Shown: positions 46,968-57,386 of the stretch, one piece after another
Position numbering within the stretch: position 1 is the stretch's first letter
How the letters are laid out: each line of letters begins with the position of its first letter
NCBI GenBank assembly: GCA_965153455.1
Contig: OZ234496.1
Location: forward strand, 21,134,304-21,198,303
DNA length: 64,000 nucleotides
Direction: 5' to 3'
DNA from: Sphagnum compactum
Taxonomy: Eukaryota > Bryophyta > Sphagnopsida > Sphagnales
Translations under genes and position numbers: made by a program
The notes under the pieces: generated by a model
Seen by the model: the letters and a program-made list of their open reading frames with translations, nothing else
What the model was told of the DNA's origin: nothing
The model's database searches: none

Positions 46968-48369
46968 GACTGCCATTGAAAAGAAGCTGCCAGAGATGAG
47001 TGGCCAAGTTTCCCAAGTTATTGAAGGGATGGATAAATTGAATGCTAAGGTAGAAGATTTCATGCAACAATTGCTAGCATGTCGAGAAGATGGTGTGAAT
47101 GTGAGAATCCCAAAACTGTTGCAGCCACTGTAAACATTGAAGAGGTAGATGTTCCTTCAAGGACTAGATCCCCTGAGATTCTTGGTGTTGCAAAGAGCTT
47201 GCATGAGGTTCTTCATTCAGATCATGATGGACGAGGGTCAGGCACAACAGTGGTTGAGAGTGCCAGACAATTAGCTCCAAAAGCTGATCAATCTCTATAG
47301 GAAAAGGGGTGGGCCAACAAGTGGATGGTGTTGTCCCTTCACATGTCCCCAACTATGTGCTAGTAGGAGACAATATCCCCAACTATGTGCTAATAGGAGA
47401 GGATATGGGGCAGAATCCTAATATGTCAGGGAAGGACAAAGAAGTTGGAGTAGCTTGCAAAGGCGGTGACTGTGTAGATGAGAGCAACCGCCAATGCCCA
47501 CCCTCAAAGGTACGATCTAAGTGCCCAACATGACCAACACATTAAAGTTAGAGTCTACGAAATGCTGTGGATTGTTCAATTGTGGGAGTACTCTTGCAGT
47601 GTATATCAAATGTGGCATATGTGTGGGATGTTGGGAATTGCACGAACTACATGGCTAAAATAGGACATAAGTTAGATTGTGGAAGCTAGATTTGTTGTTA
47701 TTTCTGTTACAATCTAAAGATTAAGAACATACCCACATTGTTTGGGGTCTAGGTGCATACAAGCTTCAAGGGAAATCATTGACATGGTTTCACATTTGTA
47801 TTCATTGATGGATTTGGTGTGGCAGAAAGTGCAAAAAAAGGCAGCAAATATGCCAGCACCTGAAGGAGGTGTGAGCAGTCGGCTACGCTTTAATATTGGT
47901 GCAAGGGTGGGGAATGTAGGAGAGAAGGCAAGGCAACAGGTAAGTTAATACCAGCATGCTCTTGAGTATCTATGATTTATAACTAGGGAACACAAATGCC
48001 CTGTTTGACACAATGTTGTAACAAAAATTCCATTTTCTTAAATCGGTTGCTCATGGTAAATTGAATGAAGGTTCTTTATTGGTTGATGTGCAGTTTAAAG
48101 TAGGGGAAGCAATTGTCTTATGTAACCTTGATGCGGAGGTTGTAGCGAAGGGGCTGATAACAGGTGTTGGAGGACAAGGATGTGTCCACCGTGGGGTGCC
48201 AGTCAAGGAGTCATGGTTCCAAGTCCAGTTAAGTGAAATTGTGGCAAGTAAAGGCAACACCCCGTTGTTGGTGCCAAATGAGAATGATGATCCCCCACAA
48301 TGTGTGTTAAAGGATGTAATAGGTTCAAGCATTGTATGGGAAGGTCGTCTAATGCGAAAGCATGCTTAA
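46968..48369 (+). pseudogene. Plant transposon-associated ORF pieces with a DUF8039-like segment
   Basis: A short coiled-coil frame starts at 46968 (MTAIEKKLPEMSGQVSQVIE, then MDKLNAKVEDFMQQLL). Broken frames follow (47079-47300, 47309-47533). At 48061-48369 a 102-residue frame reads VGEAIVLCNLDAEVVAKG, VHRGVPVKESWFQVQL and PLLVP. This order (variable strand, G-x-VHG-VP, V-V-E-V, LP-P) resembles DUF8039, a domain often found next to plant En/Spm (CACTA) transposase proteins. The function is unknown. Stops between pieces suggest decay, or introns could join them. Confidence 0.5.
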
Positions 48370-48784
48370 GTTAGGGGCACTATAGGTCGGGAGCTAGTTG
48401 ATTTTTGAATTCTAAAACCGACATATTTTGAGTAGTTATGGCCTTTTTTGGGTGTCAATGATATTTTAGACATTGTTAGGTTTAATAGACCTGATAGAGT
48501 GATGGATTCTTGGTTGCTGTAATTGGAACAATGGCCATTAAACCCCATTGGATGGAATTTCAATGTTATGACAAAGGGTAATTTGTTGGTTAAGTAACAG
48601 CAGATTTGTTACATGCAAAATTGCAAATCACAAATCTATGTGTGTCCTATTTATTGGTTGATTTTTCAGCACTAAAGGAATATAATAGAGACCTGATATG
48701 TATAATGTATATTAGTTAAACTAGGTGTAGGTGTGCTCCTAATGCTAATGTGGCAATGGTTAATGCTACTAATCCTGATACATC
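48370..48784. other. Interval with no recognised feature
   Basis: AT-rich to balanced sequence between the DUF8039-like frame and the telomere-like block; nothing seen. Confidence 0.5.
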
Positions 48785-48930
48785 ATAACCCTAAACCCTA
48801 ACCCTAATCCTAACCCTAAACCCTAACCCCAAACCCTAGTCCTAACCCTAAACCCTAACCCTAAAACATATTTAACCTATATGATGGAAAACCCTAACCC
48901 TAAACGTAACCCTAAAACATAGGTCAGCAG
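48785..48930 (+). repeat. Interstitial telomere-like repeat block
   Basis: Tandem CCCTAAA and CCCTAA variants (AACCCTAAACCCTAACCCTA), the C-rich strand of the plant telomere repeat TTTAGGG, degenerate and mixed with CCTAATCC and CCTAGTCC. It is internal to the window and flanked by other repeats, so it is not a chromosome end. Confidence 0.85.
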
Positions 48931-49455
48931 TTGCATAAGGAACTCAGCAGTTGCATATGGAATTCACCAGTTGCCTATGCAACTAAATCTAACGATTTTG
49001 TACTGCCACGTGGCGCACTATAACCGGTCTGATGACAAACCCTAACCCTAAAACATGGGTCAACAGTTGCATATGCAACTGAATCTATCGGTTGTTGTGC
49101 TGCCACGTGGCGCACTATAAACGGTCTGATGAAAAACCCTAACCCTAACCCTATTCCTAAAACATGGGTTAGCAGTTGCATATGCAACTAAATCTAATAA
49201 TTGTTGTGTTGCCACGTGGCGCACTATAAACGGTCTGATGAAAAATTCATGTGCCTAACCCTAATCCTAAAACATGGGTCAGCAGTTACATATGCAACTA
49301 AATCTAACGGTTGTTGTGCTCCCACGTGGCGCACTATAAACGGTCCGATGAAAAACCCCAACCCTAAAACATGGGTCAGCAGTTGCATATGCAACTAAAT
49401 CTAACGGTTGTTGTGCTGCCACGTGGCGCATTGTAAACGGTCCGATGAAAAAACC
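48931..49455 (+). repeat. About 100-110-bp tandem repeats with two palindromes and telomere-like linkers
   Basis: The word AACATGGGT recurs at 49052, 49161, 49271 and 49368 (AACATAGGT near 48916). Each unit holds AGTTGCATATGCAACT (a perfect 16-bp palindrome in most copies), GCCACGTGGC (a perfect 10-bp palindrome containing the G-box core CACGTG), GCACTATAAACGGTC and a CCCTAACCCTAA linker. Spacing is 109, 110 and 97 bp. Confidence 0.85.
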
Positions 49456-50159
49456 CTATACATATGATCTGGCCACTACGCCCATAAGGACGCAGGCTGG
49501 AGGCTGTTTGACCACAAAAAAGGGGGCGTAGTGGCAGGCTGTTTTCACGTAGTGGCAGGCTGTATTTGTTGACCTTTTTCACTTTTTGTTATTTTTTGTT
49601 ACTTTTTTTATTGCTTGTAACTTTCATAAATTACTTTTTACTATTGAGAAGGCCCAGGTTAATTGTTTTATTAGTTTTATTCATTGTTCAGGGGGAAGGG
49701 GTGTGCCTTGACTTTATTTTTTAAAAATTCTTTTACTGTTGAGGGGGAGGGGGGGTACAAGTTTATGTTTTTTTTCTCTCCTTCATTTGACATGTGGAAG
49801 GAGGAGGGGAAGCGCGTTAGTTTTTTTTTTCAATTTTTTTTTTCCATTGTTGAGTGGTTAGGGAGGGGGCGTCAAGGTTTTATATATATATATATGTTGA
49901 AAGGGGATGGGAGGGGGAGGGGGTTTATTTTTTTTACAAATTCATTATGAAGGTTTAGGGGGGGGGTGTTTGGAGGGAGGAGGAGGGGGAAGGGGGTTAG
50001 TTTTTTTTTGTAAAACTTTTTTTTCATTATTGAATGGCCAAGGAAGTGGGTGCCGAGGTTTTTTTTTTTTTGATATGTTGAAGGGGGACGGAAGGGGGAG
50101 GGGGTTTATTTAGTTTAGGGTTGGTTTAATTCATTTTATCTTAACTAAAATAAAATAAC
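49456..50159 (+). repeat. Partial copy of the CTATACATATGATCTG family
   Basis: It starts CTATACATATGATCTG followed by the GGCCACTACG/CGTAGTGGC hairpin, the T-rich block and the G-rich body (GGGGGAGGGGGGG and similar), then is cut off by the next full unit. It begins directly after the last CCCTA of the preceding tandem repeat. Confidence 0.85.
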
Positions 50160-52718
50160 CTATACATATGATCTGGCCACTACGCCCGTAAGGACGCAGG
50201 TTGGAGGCTATTTGACCAGGAAAAAGGGGGTGTAGTGGCAGGCTTTTTTTACGTAGTGGCAGGCTGTTTTTGTTGACCTTTTTCACTTTTTGTTACTTTT
50301 TTTACTGCTTGTAACTTTTATAAGTTTCTTTTTACTGTTGAAAGGGGTAAGGTCTGTTACTTTTTGTTACTTTTTTACTGCTTGTAACTTTCATAAATTA
50401 CTTTTTACTGGGCCAGGAAGGCTAGGGTTTATATTCTCTTCATTGTGGGACAAGGGGAAAGGGTGCACCTTGATGTTTTTCCTTCATTTTTTTTACTGTT
50501 TAGGGGGAGGGAGGGGGTTGGAGGTTGATGTTTTTTTTTTCGCTTCATTGAAAATGTGGAAGGAGGAGGGGAGAAAGGGGTTAATTTAGGGGCTCTGGAA
50601 ATGTTTTTTTCATTGTGGAGAGGCTAGGGAGGGGAAGGGGGTAATTTTTTTACAAATTCATTATGGGACGGGGGAAAGGGTGCACCGGGGGAAAGGGTGC
50701 ACCTTGATTTTTTTTCTTTTTTTTTTTTTACTGTTGAGGGGGAGGGGGGTGGAGGGTAATGTTTTTATTTGACAAGTGGAAGGAGGAAGGGAAAGGGATG
50801 ATTTTTTTTTTAAATTTTGTTTTTTCATTGTGGAGTGGCTAGGGACAGGGGGTCAAGGGTTTTTTTTTTTAATATGTTGAAGGGGGATGGGAGGGAGTTT
50901 TTTTTCTATGTTGAAAAGGGATGGGAGGTAGTGTTTGTTTTTTTTTTTTCTATGTTGAGAAGGGATGAGAGGGGTTTTTTGTTTTTACAAGTTCATAAGG
51001 GGGGGGGTTTAGGGTTGGTTTAATTAATTAATTTTTTTCTCTCCTTCATTTGACATGTGGAAGGAGGAGGGGAAAGGGCTTAGTTTTTTTTTGAATTTTT
51101 TTTTCATTGTTGAATGGCTAGGAGGGTCAGGGTTTTTTTAAAAAAAATATGTTGAAGGGGGATGGGAGGGGGAGGGGGGTTTTTTAAAAAAAAATCTTCT
51201 TTAGGGCGTTGAATGGCTAAGGAAGGGGAGGGGGTTGATTTTTTTTTACAAATTCATAATGGGAGAAGGGGGGGCTAATGGTTAAAAGTAGCCATTTTCA
51301 AAATACTAGCCACTCATGGGCCTTGATTTTTTATTTTTCCTACCAGATGTCATCATTACCGTCTACCTAATAGGCCGTGAAGTCCTCTTAGATGGGCATT
51401 TTTCCCCTTTATTTCCATCCTCCATTCTTTTATTTTTATTTTTATTTTTTGTTTATTTTTAGTTGTTACTTTTTATATTATTCTTTTCTTCTTCTTACTC
51501 AATGTTTTTAATTTTATTCTTTATTATATTTCCTAGTTTTACATTTCTTTATTTCTTTATATTTTACGTATTTTATTTTATTTTTATATCATTATTTTCA
51601 CTATTTTTTTCAAGTTGTGCTAAAATATTTTCTTTTATTCTTAATCATGTTCTTAGTTTTGTAAGAGGCATTGAAGGAATAATAATGAACAAGTATATGC
51701 AATTTTTAAAAAAAAAGTTCATTTCATGGATTTTTCAAAACAATCCATGTACTTTAATCAAATAAGTTGGAACCTTTTCCTTTTTTCATTAGTGCATATA
51801 AAAATGGGGGGAGCTCCCTGAGCATAACGCCCTAGGGTTGTTCTACTGGGGTGGATCCCTCAAAACACACATAGAAATAAAAAGAGAGTCGTTTATGTGT
51901 CAATAGTCTTATGTATGGTGTGTAAATCTTGTATAATTTTTTACACCTACACAAAAATAGTGTAAATGTGTGGGGCATATAAGGGTACGTATTATATATT
52001 ATATCTATATAATGATTGTATCTATTTGAAATCCATATTAATTAGTTGTGAATGCATCCCAAAGCATTATTTTATTTTATTTTTGGTTGTAATGGGCCAC
52101 ATGGATTGGCCATCATAAAAAAACATCTTAAAAATTTGCCGGCCCTTTTTTCAAATACAAAAGTAAGGGATGTAATGTTGAAACAACATAGTTGCAAACT
52201 AGATATTCAATATTAACTCAATGTTTTATTCTTGTTGCTTATGTTACTGTATATAAGTTATAATCATACTTTCCCAACATTGTATTTGTATTGTTTCTGT
52301 GTTATTGAAGGTAGGTGATGTAATGTTGCAACAACACAATTGCAAATTGGATATTCAATAGTGAATCAATGTTACATTCATGTTTATTATGATGTTGTAA
52401 ATGTGTTATAGGCACACCACCACAAAATCATTTAGAAATTGCATATGCACCATTGGTAGCAAGAGATACGATATTGCAGCAACATGTTTACAAACTTTGT
52501 ATTGGTATTGATTTAGTAAATGATAATCAATATTGGATAGTATTGATAAACAATGCTATTACAGAATGTTCCACTGACCCAATTCACAAGGCACACCTAA
52601 TATGGTCAAACAAAAATACAACTTTAGTTATGGGTTTACAAAACTTCATGTAGACAACTTCCTGTACTTATAAGGTACCTTTGTGATGGTTTAGAGCATA
52701 TTCCACCTTGGTTCAAAC
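50160..52718 (+). repeat. Full unit A of the CTATACATATGATCTG family
   Basis: Order: CTATACATATGATCTG, hairpin module, T-rich block, long G-rich/T-rich body (50400-51290), the shared word AGCCATTTTCAAAATA (about 51290), AT-rich DNA, a 66-codon ORF (52453-52653) and the end CCTTGGTTCAAAC. Unit C (60564-62701) has the same order. No transposase, LTR or terminal inverted repeat was found, so the family is unclassified; a non-autonomous element is a reasonable guess. Confidence 0.7.
52453..52653 (+). other. Triplicated short ORF, copy 1
   Basis: 66 codons containing QQHVYKLCIGIDLVNDNQYW, then TDPIHKAHLIWSNKNTT, and ending LQNFM. The open frame extends upstream to a TGTTATAG (possible acceptor) near 52411, giving PPQNHLEIAYAPLVARDTI in front. 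Copies 2 and 3 (59923, 62451) differ mainly by amino-acid-changing substitutions, so selection on the protein is doubtful. Probably an exon remnant of a transposon or host gene carried in the repeat. Confidence 0.4.
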
Positions 52719-53386
52719 CTATACATATGATCTGTTTTTTTTTACTTCTTCAAACAGCCTCCCACTACGCTCAAACAGACTATACATATGATTTGAGCAT
52801 TACACTCATAAGGTCGCAGGCTCAAGGCTGTTTGACCACAAAAAACGTAGTGCAATACCAAGCTGTTTGAGTGTAGTGGCAAGCTGTTTTTTTAAAAACT
52901 TTTTTTCACTTTTTGTTACTTTTTTATTGCTTGTAACTTTCATAAATTACTTTTTACTGTTGAGAAAGGCTAGGGGTATCATTTTATTATATTTACTTCA
53001 TTGTTTAAGGAGGGCGGGTGCGCCTTGATTTTTTTCTTCTCTTTTTTACTGTTGAAGGGGAGGGGGGTGGAGGTTAATGTTTTTTTCCCCCCTTCATTTG
53101 ACGTGTGGAAGGAGGAAGGGAAAAGGGTTAATTTCTTTCTTAAATTTTCCATGGAAAATTTCATCATACAAGCTAAAACCCTTCCCTTAGGAGGCATTTT
53201 TTTCTTCATGTGAAACTCAAAAAGGACGAACCAGATTTTATTTTTGGAACCCTTCTTCTTGTTGGTCCTAGCTTTGGCTGTGCTCCAGCCCAAATGCTTT
53301 CATCTTGTTCTTGTATGTTGGTGTTTGCTTCACCATGTCTGACGCGCTCCTTGGTCCCGGGGTGAACCCACTTGAGGGTTCACCAA
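52719..53386 (+). repeat. Short and partial CTATACATATGATCTG copies
   Basis: A 61-bp short form at 52719-52779 (5-prime motif, T-run, then AAACAGCCTCCCACTACGC, the reverse complement of hairpin-module sequence) is followed by a standard copy at 52780 (GAGCATTACAC class) with the T-rich block and G-rich body to about 53140. The rest to 53386 includes a minus-strand lysine-rich frame that I do not recognise. Confidence 0.7.
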
Positions 53387-54184
53387 TGTGAGGTTGTGGA
53401 AAGTTGGGACCGAAAGGCACGCTCCTGACTTCCAACTCTAAAAAGAAGTAGAGGGTCGAGTTGGAAGCCTCGGGAGTAGACTAGGAAGAGGGACTAGCTT
53501 AGCTTGTGTGAATTTGCATCCAAAAACCAACCACGGGAGGTTAGTTTAGCATTCGGGACACCCTTGGGTGTTGGGACAAGCCATGGGCACTTTGACACAC
53601 AAGACTCACCACGGCCCGAACTCGAGGGAAGCCACCACCTTCCCCCTTATAGTATTCTCTGCAGCTCGCCACAGAGGCTACATCCAAATGGCACATTTTC
53701 TTGGGACTCCCGAAATGGAGTTTTGAAACTATCCCGGAACTTTGAACGATGATAACTCCCGGGACTCTCGGAACTTTGAACGATGATAACTCCCGATTCC
53801 GGAGTCCGATTACAACGAGGTCTGAACCAAAGTTGTAGCCCTCGTCGAGATCTTTCCAACGCCATGTTGCACTCCCTAAGGCGACGTCGGGAAATGGTCG
53901 ATTCCCGACTTTTAGTGGTCGGAAGTCAAACTGTCAGTTTGACTCCCGGCCCTTCCTTTGCCCATAACTTGGGCTGCAGATGTCCAAATGGCCAATGCGA
54001 GGCCATTTTTGATATCTACGTTTCAAGACCTTTCCAATGACACCAAGAACACCTCTTTGAGTCTTGTTGTTTTGAGTCTTGCTGTTGCGCTCTGAACATT
54101 CGGGAGTCCTGGAGGACTCCAAACCTCCAACTTTTCCAAGTGTTGGGCTTCACCCCCACACTTGGCCAAAGTGGGGTTGCGACA
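53387..54184 (-). mobile_element. 3-prime LTR of a truncated chromovirus
   Basis: The minus strand begins TGTCGCAACCCCACTTTGG right after a polypurine tract (AGTGGGGGAGAG, 54185-54196), the standard pol-PPT-LTR order. Collinear with the solo LTR at 37585-38301. The far boundary near 53387 (TGTGAGGTTGTGG on plus) is an estimate from where the two copies stop matching. Confidence 0.7.
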
Positions 54185-54976
54185 CTCTCCCCCACTAGAA
54201 GAAAGAGGTCAATGTCCTCATTGACACTTAGAATTTTCCTTCATACAATTACAATTGCTTTCTTTCGGATCCTTGGCCATTTGCCGACTCTTTGCGGCTT
54301 GGACCTTGTCTCAAGCTAACTTAGGCGTCCCCAAGTTTCTAACACTTTCTTGACAAGTCCAAGAGGGTCTTGTAGGAAACCCTCTTCCTTTGCTTCGTTA
54401 AAAGACTAAACTAGCCTAATTAACGAAGCCCTCATTTGGGAGGAACTTTTTTCCATCCTTCCCTTCATGAGGACTTAAGTCAAGTCTACTCTTGACCTAA
54501 GCTATTTGACATGACTCCTTTCCCTATCTCGCGCCTTGGTCACAACAACCAAGTCTTAACTAAAAGATTTGCTTATCAAGGTACGAGAAAGAACACCTAG
54601 GTTTGCCAAACCCAAGTCCCAAACTACACTTAGAGTATGTGAGCGGGGTCATGACTTCCCGCGTTAGCCACACTACCAACCAACCCTTCGGGATGCACTT
54701 AAGGCATGTGCATGTCCCCGCAAGCTCACCTTGCTTGCCTCTTCCCTTGGGGCCAAGTTTCCTCAAAACCCAAGGTAGGAGTCCGATTTTGATTTGAGCC
54801 TATGCAAGAAAGTTCCATTCGTCCATGCCACAACCCTATTTGCCTTAACAATTTTTTTAAATTTTTTTTAATGATACAATCTCTTGGAAGTTTTAAAGTC
54901 CTTTTTATTTCACTTGCAACTTGATGTGGTACATTTTATGAAACTCTCCCCCTCTAAAAGAAAGGTGATGTCCTCA
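54185..54976 (-). other. Chromovirus 3-prime untranslated region and polypurine tracts
   Basis: A purine tract borders the LTR, and a second very similar one (TAGAGGGGGAGAG, about 54943-54957) follows the pol stop codon, each next to a GATGAGGACAT-like stretch; the duplication suggests an internal rearrangement. No further ORF in the element frame. Confidence 0.55.
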
Positions 54977-55765
54977 TCACGCTCTACGTCTTTTCTTTGC
55001 CGGTCTAGTGTGAAATTCTTCTATGGCTTCTTGGGCATGTTCCATGTCGGATTCATTCACCCAAGAAGCCTCTATTGCATGGTAACCTTTCCACTTAACT
55101 AAGTATTCCCGCTCTCGCCCTCTAAATTGCCTTGATTTGAGCACGACCTCCACCTCAAATTCTGGTTCATTATGAACCAAGTCCGGTGGAGGCCTTGAGT
55201 GATGCTCTCTATTAGGCCTTGAGGCGTCGCTGGAGACCGGCTTCAAAAGGGAAACATGAAATGTGGGATGAACTCTAAGATTTTCCGGTAATTCTAACTT
55301 ATAAGTGTCGGAAAGTTTCTTTTCCAACACTTTGAATGGACCCGCATATGGGCCCATAAACTTATGACTTAACCCTTCGGGCAACCGGAAGTTCTTGATG
55401 TTCAACCACACCTCGTCTCCTTCTTGAAACTTCACCTCTCGTGGGGACTTGTTCGCAAAATCCTTGTACCTTTTGTGCGCCTTTCCAAGTTGGCTTTTGC
55501 CAACTCCCACAAGCACTTCCTTTCTTCATCAAGTTGTGTGACCATTGGCACTTCCTCACTTACATCAATCGAAGGTTGTCCTTGTGCGGCCCAAGTCATG
55601 GGTACAATTGGTGACTTGCCCGTCACCATTTGGAATGGGGTGGATCCCGTTGCGGAGTGTACTGAGTTGTTGTAACAAAACTCGGCTAACTCCAAATGAT
55701 CCACCCAATCTTGTTGATCCGCCGCCACATAATTCCTTAGGAATTGTTGGATCACCAAGTTCACC
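54977..55765 (-). pseudogene. Chromovirus integrase C-terminus with chromodomain
   Basis: Minus strand from 55765: RVNLVIQQFLRNYVAADQQD, HLELAEFCYNNSVHSATGST, PFQMVTGKSPIVP (integrase core end), GDEVWLNIKNFRLP, FMGPYAGPFKVLEK, LRVHPTFHVSLLKP, then a chromodomain (VEVVLKSRQFR, REYLVKWKGYHAIEASWVNE) ending RRRA. Chromodomains target integration to marked chromatin. A one-base loss near 55481-55486 (LE/KAHKRYKD) shifts frame between the halves. The 5-prime part of the element is missing: the coding sequence stops exactly at a CTATACATATGATCTG repeat. Confidence 0.85.
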
Positions 55766-57370
55766 CTATACATATGATCTGCGCACTACGTTCGCAGTGC
55801 GCGGGGCTGCGGGCTGTTTGACCACCAAAAAAAAACTGTAGTGCAGGGCTGTTTGAGCGTAGTGCGGGGCTGTATTTGTTAACCTTTTTCACTTTTTGTT
55901 ACTTTTTTTATTGCGCATAACTTTTATAAGTTACTTTTTACTGCTGAAACAGGGGTAAAGTTTGTTACTTTTTGTTACATTTTTATTGCTTGTAACTTTC
56001 AACAATTATTTTTTACTGGGCCAGGAGGGCCAGGGTTTATATTCTATTCATTGTGGGACGGGGGGGGGGGGGGGGGAGAAAGGGTGCACCTTGATTTTTT
56101 TCCTTCATTTTTTTGACTGTTGAGGGGGAGGGAGGGGGGTGGAGGTTGACGTTTTATACATATGATCTGCGCACTACGCTCGCAGTGCGCGGGGCTGGGG
56201 GCTGTTTGACCACCAAAAAGGGAGCGTGGTGTGGGGCTGTTTTAGTGTGGTGCGGGGCTTTTTTTGTTGACCTTTTTCACTTTTTGTTACTTTTTGTTAC
56301 TTTTTTTATTGCTCGTAAATTTTATAAGTTACTTTTTACTACTGAAACAGGGGTAAAGTTTGTTACTTTTTGTTACTTTTTTACTGTTTGTAACTTTCTT
56401 AAATTACTTTTTATTGTTGAGAAGGGCAAGGGTTTATATTGTATTCATTGTGCGAGGGGGGAAAGGATGCGCCTTGATTTTTATTTTTTTTTCTGTTGAG
56501 GGGGAGGGGGGTGGAGGTTAATGTTTTTTTTTCCCCTAGATATATGAAAAGGTGGAAGGAGGAGGGGGAAAGGGGTACATTTTTATTCTGGAAATGTTTT
56601 TTTTCATTGTGGAGAGGCTAGGGAGGGGAAGGGGTAATTTAGGGTTCCAAGGACGGAGGAAAGGGTGCACCGGGAGAAAAGGTGCAGGTTAATTTTTTTT
56701 TTTCTTTTTTTTACTGTTGAGGGGGAGGGGGGTGGAGGTCAATTTTGTTTTTGGCCTTCATTTGACATGTGGAAGGAGGAAGGGAAAGGGATGATTTTAA
56801 TTTAATTTTTTTTTTTCATCGTGGAGTGGTTAGGGACAGGGGGTCAAGGGTTTTTTTTTTAATATGTTAAAGGGGGATGGGAGGGAGTTTTTTTTTTCCT
56901 ATGTTGAAAAAGGGATGAGAGGGTTTTTTTTTTTTTTACAAGTTCATAAGGGGGGGGGGGGGTTAGGGCTGGTTTAATTAATTAAATTTAAGCTAAAATA
57001 ATATAAACTTAATTAAACTAAGCTAAACTTTGATATCCAATACGTGGCAATGTACAATGCTTCAAAGCTTTTGTCGCAATATCTGATCCTTAAGAGAAAT
57101 ATGTAGTTGCATCTAAGAAATATGTAGCTTTTTGCTGGTGAAACAAGTGAGCAAAGACATTATCTGTGTGGGCGATCTAAATACAAGAGACTCAATGTCA
57201 AGTTTCATTCATTTTTCCCTTCAAGTAGTACAAAAGTAACAAAAAATAACAAAAAGTCAAAAAAATCAAAAAAAAAAAAAAGCCTGGCATTACACTAAAA
57301 TAGCCTAACATTACATTGGGTTTTTGGTAGTCAAACAGCCTCCAACCTGCAACCTTATGGGCCTGATGCC
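55766..57370 (+). repeat. Two nested CTATACATATGATCTG copies, GCGCACTACG class
   Basis: 5-prime ends at 55766 and 56155. Both have GCGCACTACG followed by a local perfect hairpin (GCGCACT/AGTGCGC) and later GTAGTGC or GTGGTG arms. G-rich bodies follow, with a G18 run near 56059-56076. The second copy interrupts the G-rich part of the first. AT-rich sequence with no gene fills about 56990-57240. Confidence 0.75.
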
Positions 57371-57386
57371 CAGATCACATGTATAG
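57240..57386 (-). repeat. Inverted CTATACATATGATCTG copy
   Basis: The only minus-strand copy that I see: its 5-prime motif (CAGATCACATGTATAG on plus) is at 57371-57386 and the module runs leftward with GGTAGTCAAACAGCCTCC and AACATTACATTGGG. It has the GGGCAT class arms. Confidence 0.75.

Noticed and set aside
48785-48930. A true chromosome end
   Set aside because: The repeats are degenerate, mixed with variants and flanked on both sides by other sequence.
49684-51023. Gly/Phe-rich ORFs in the G-rich blocks
   Set aside because: They are translations of alternating G and T runs (GGGGGL, FFF) and change length with indels between copies.
52700-52720. GGTTCAAACC as a tRNA or Pol III B box
   Set aside because: No matching A box or cloverleaf arms are present at the right distance; the word marks the repeat-unit end.
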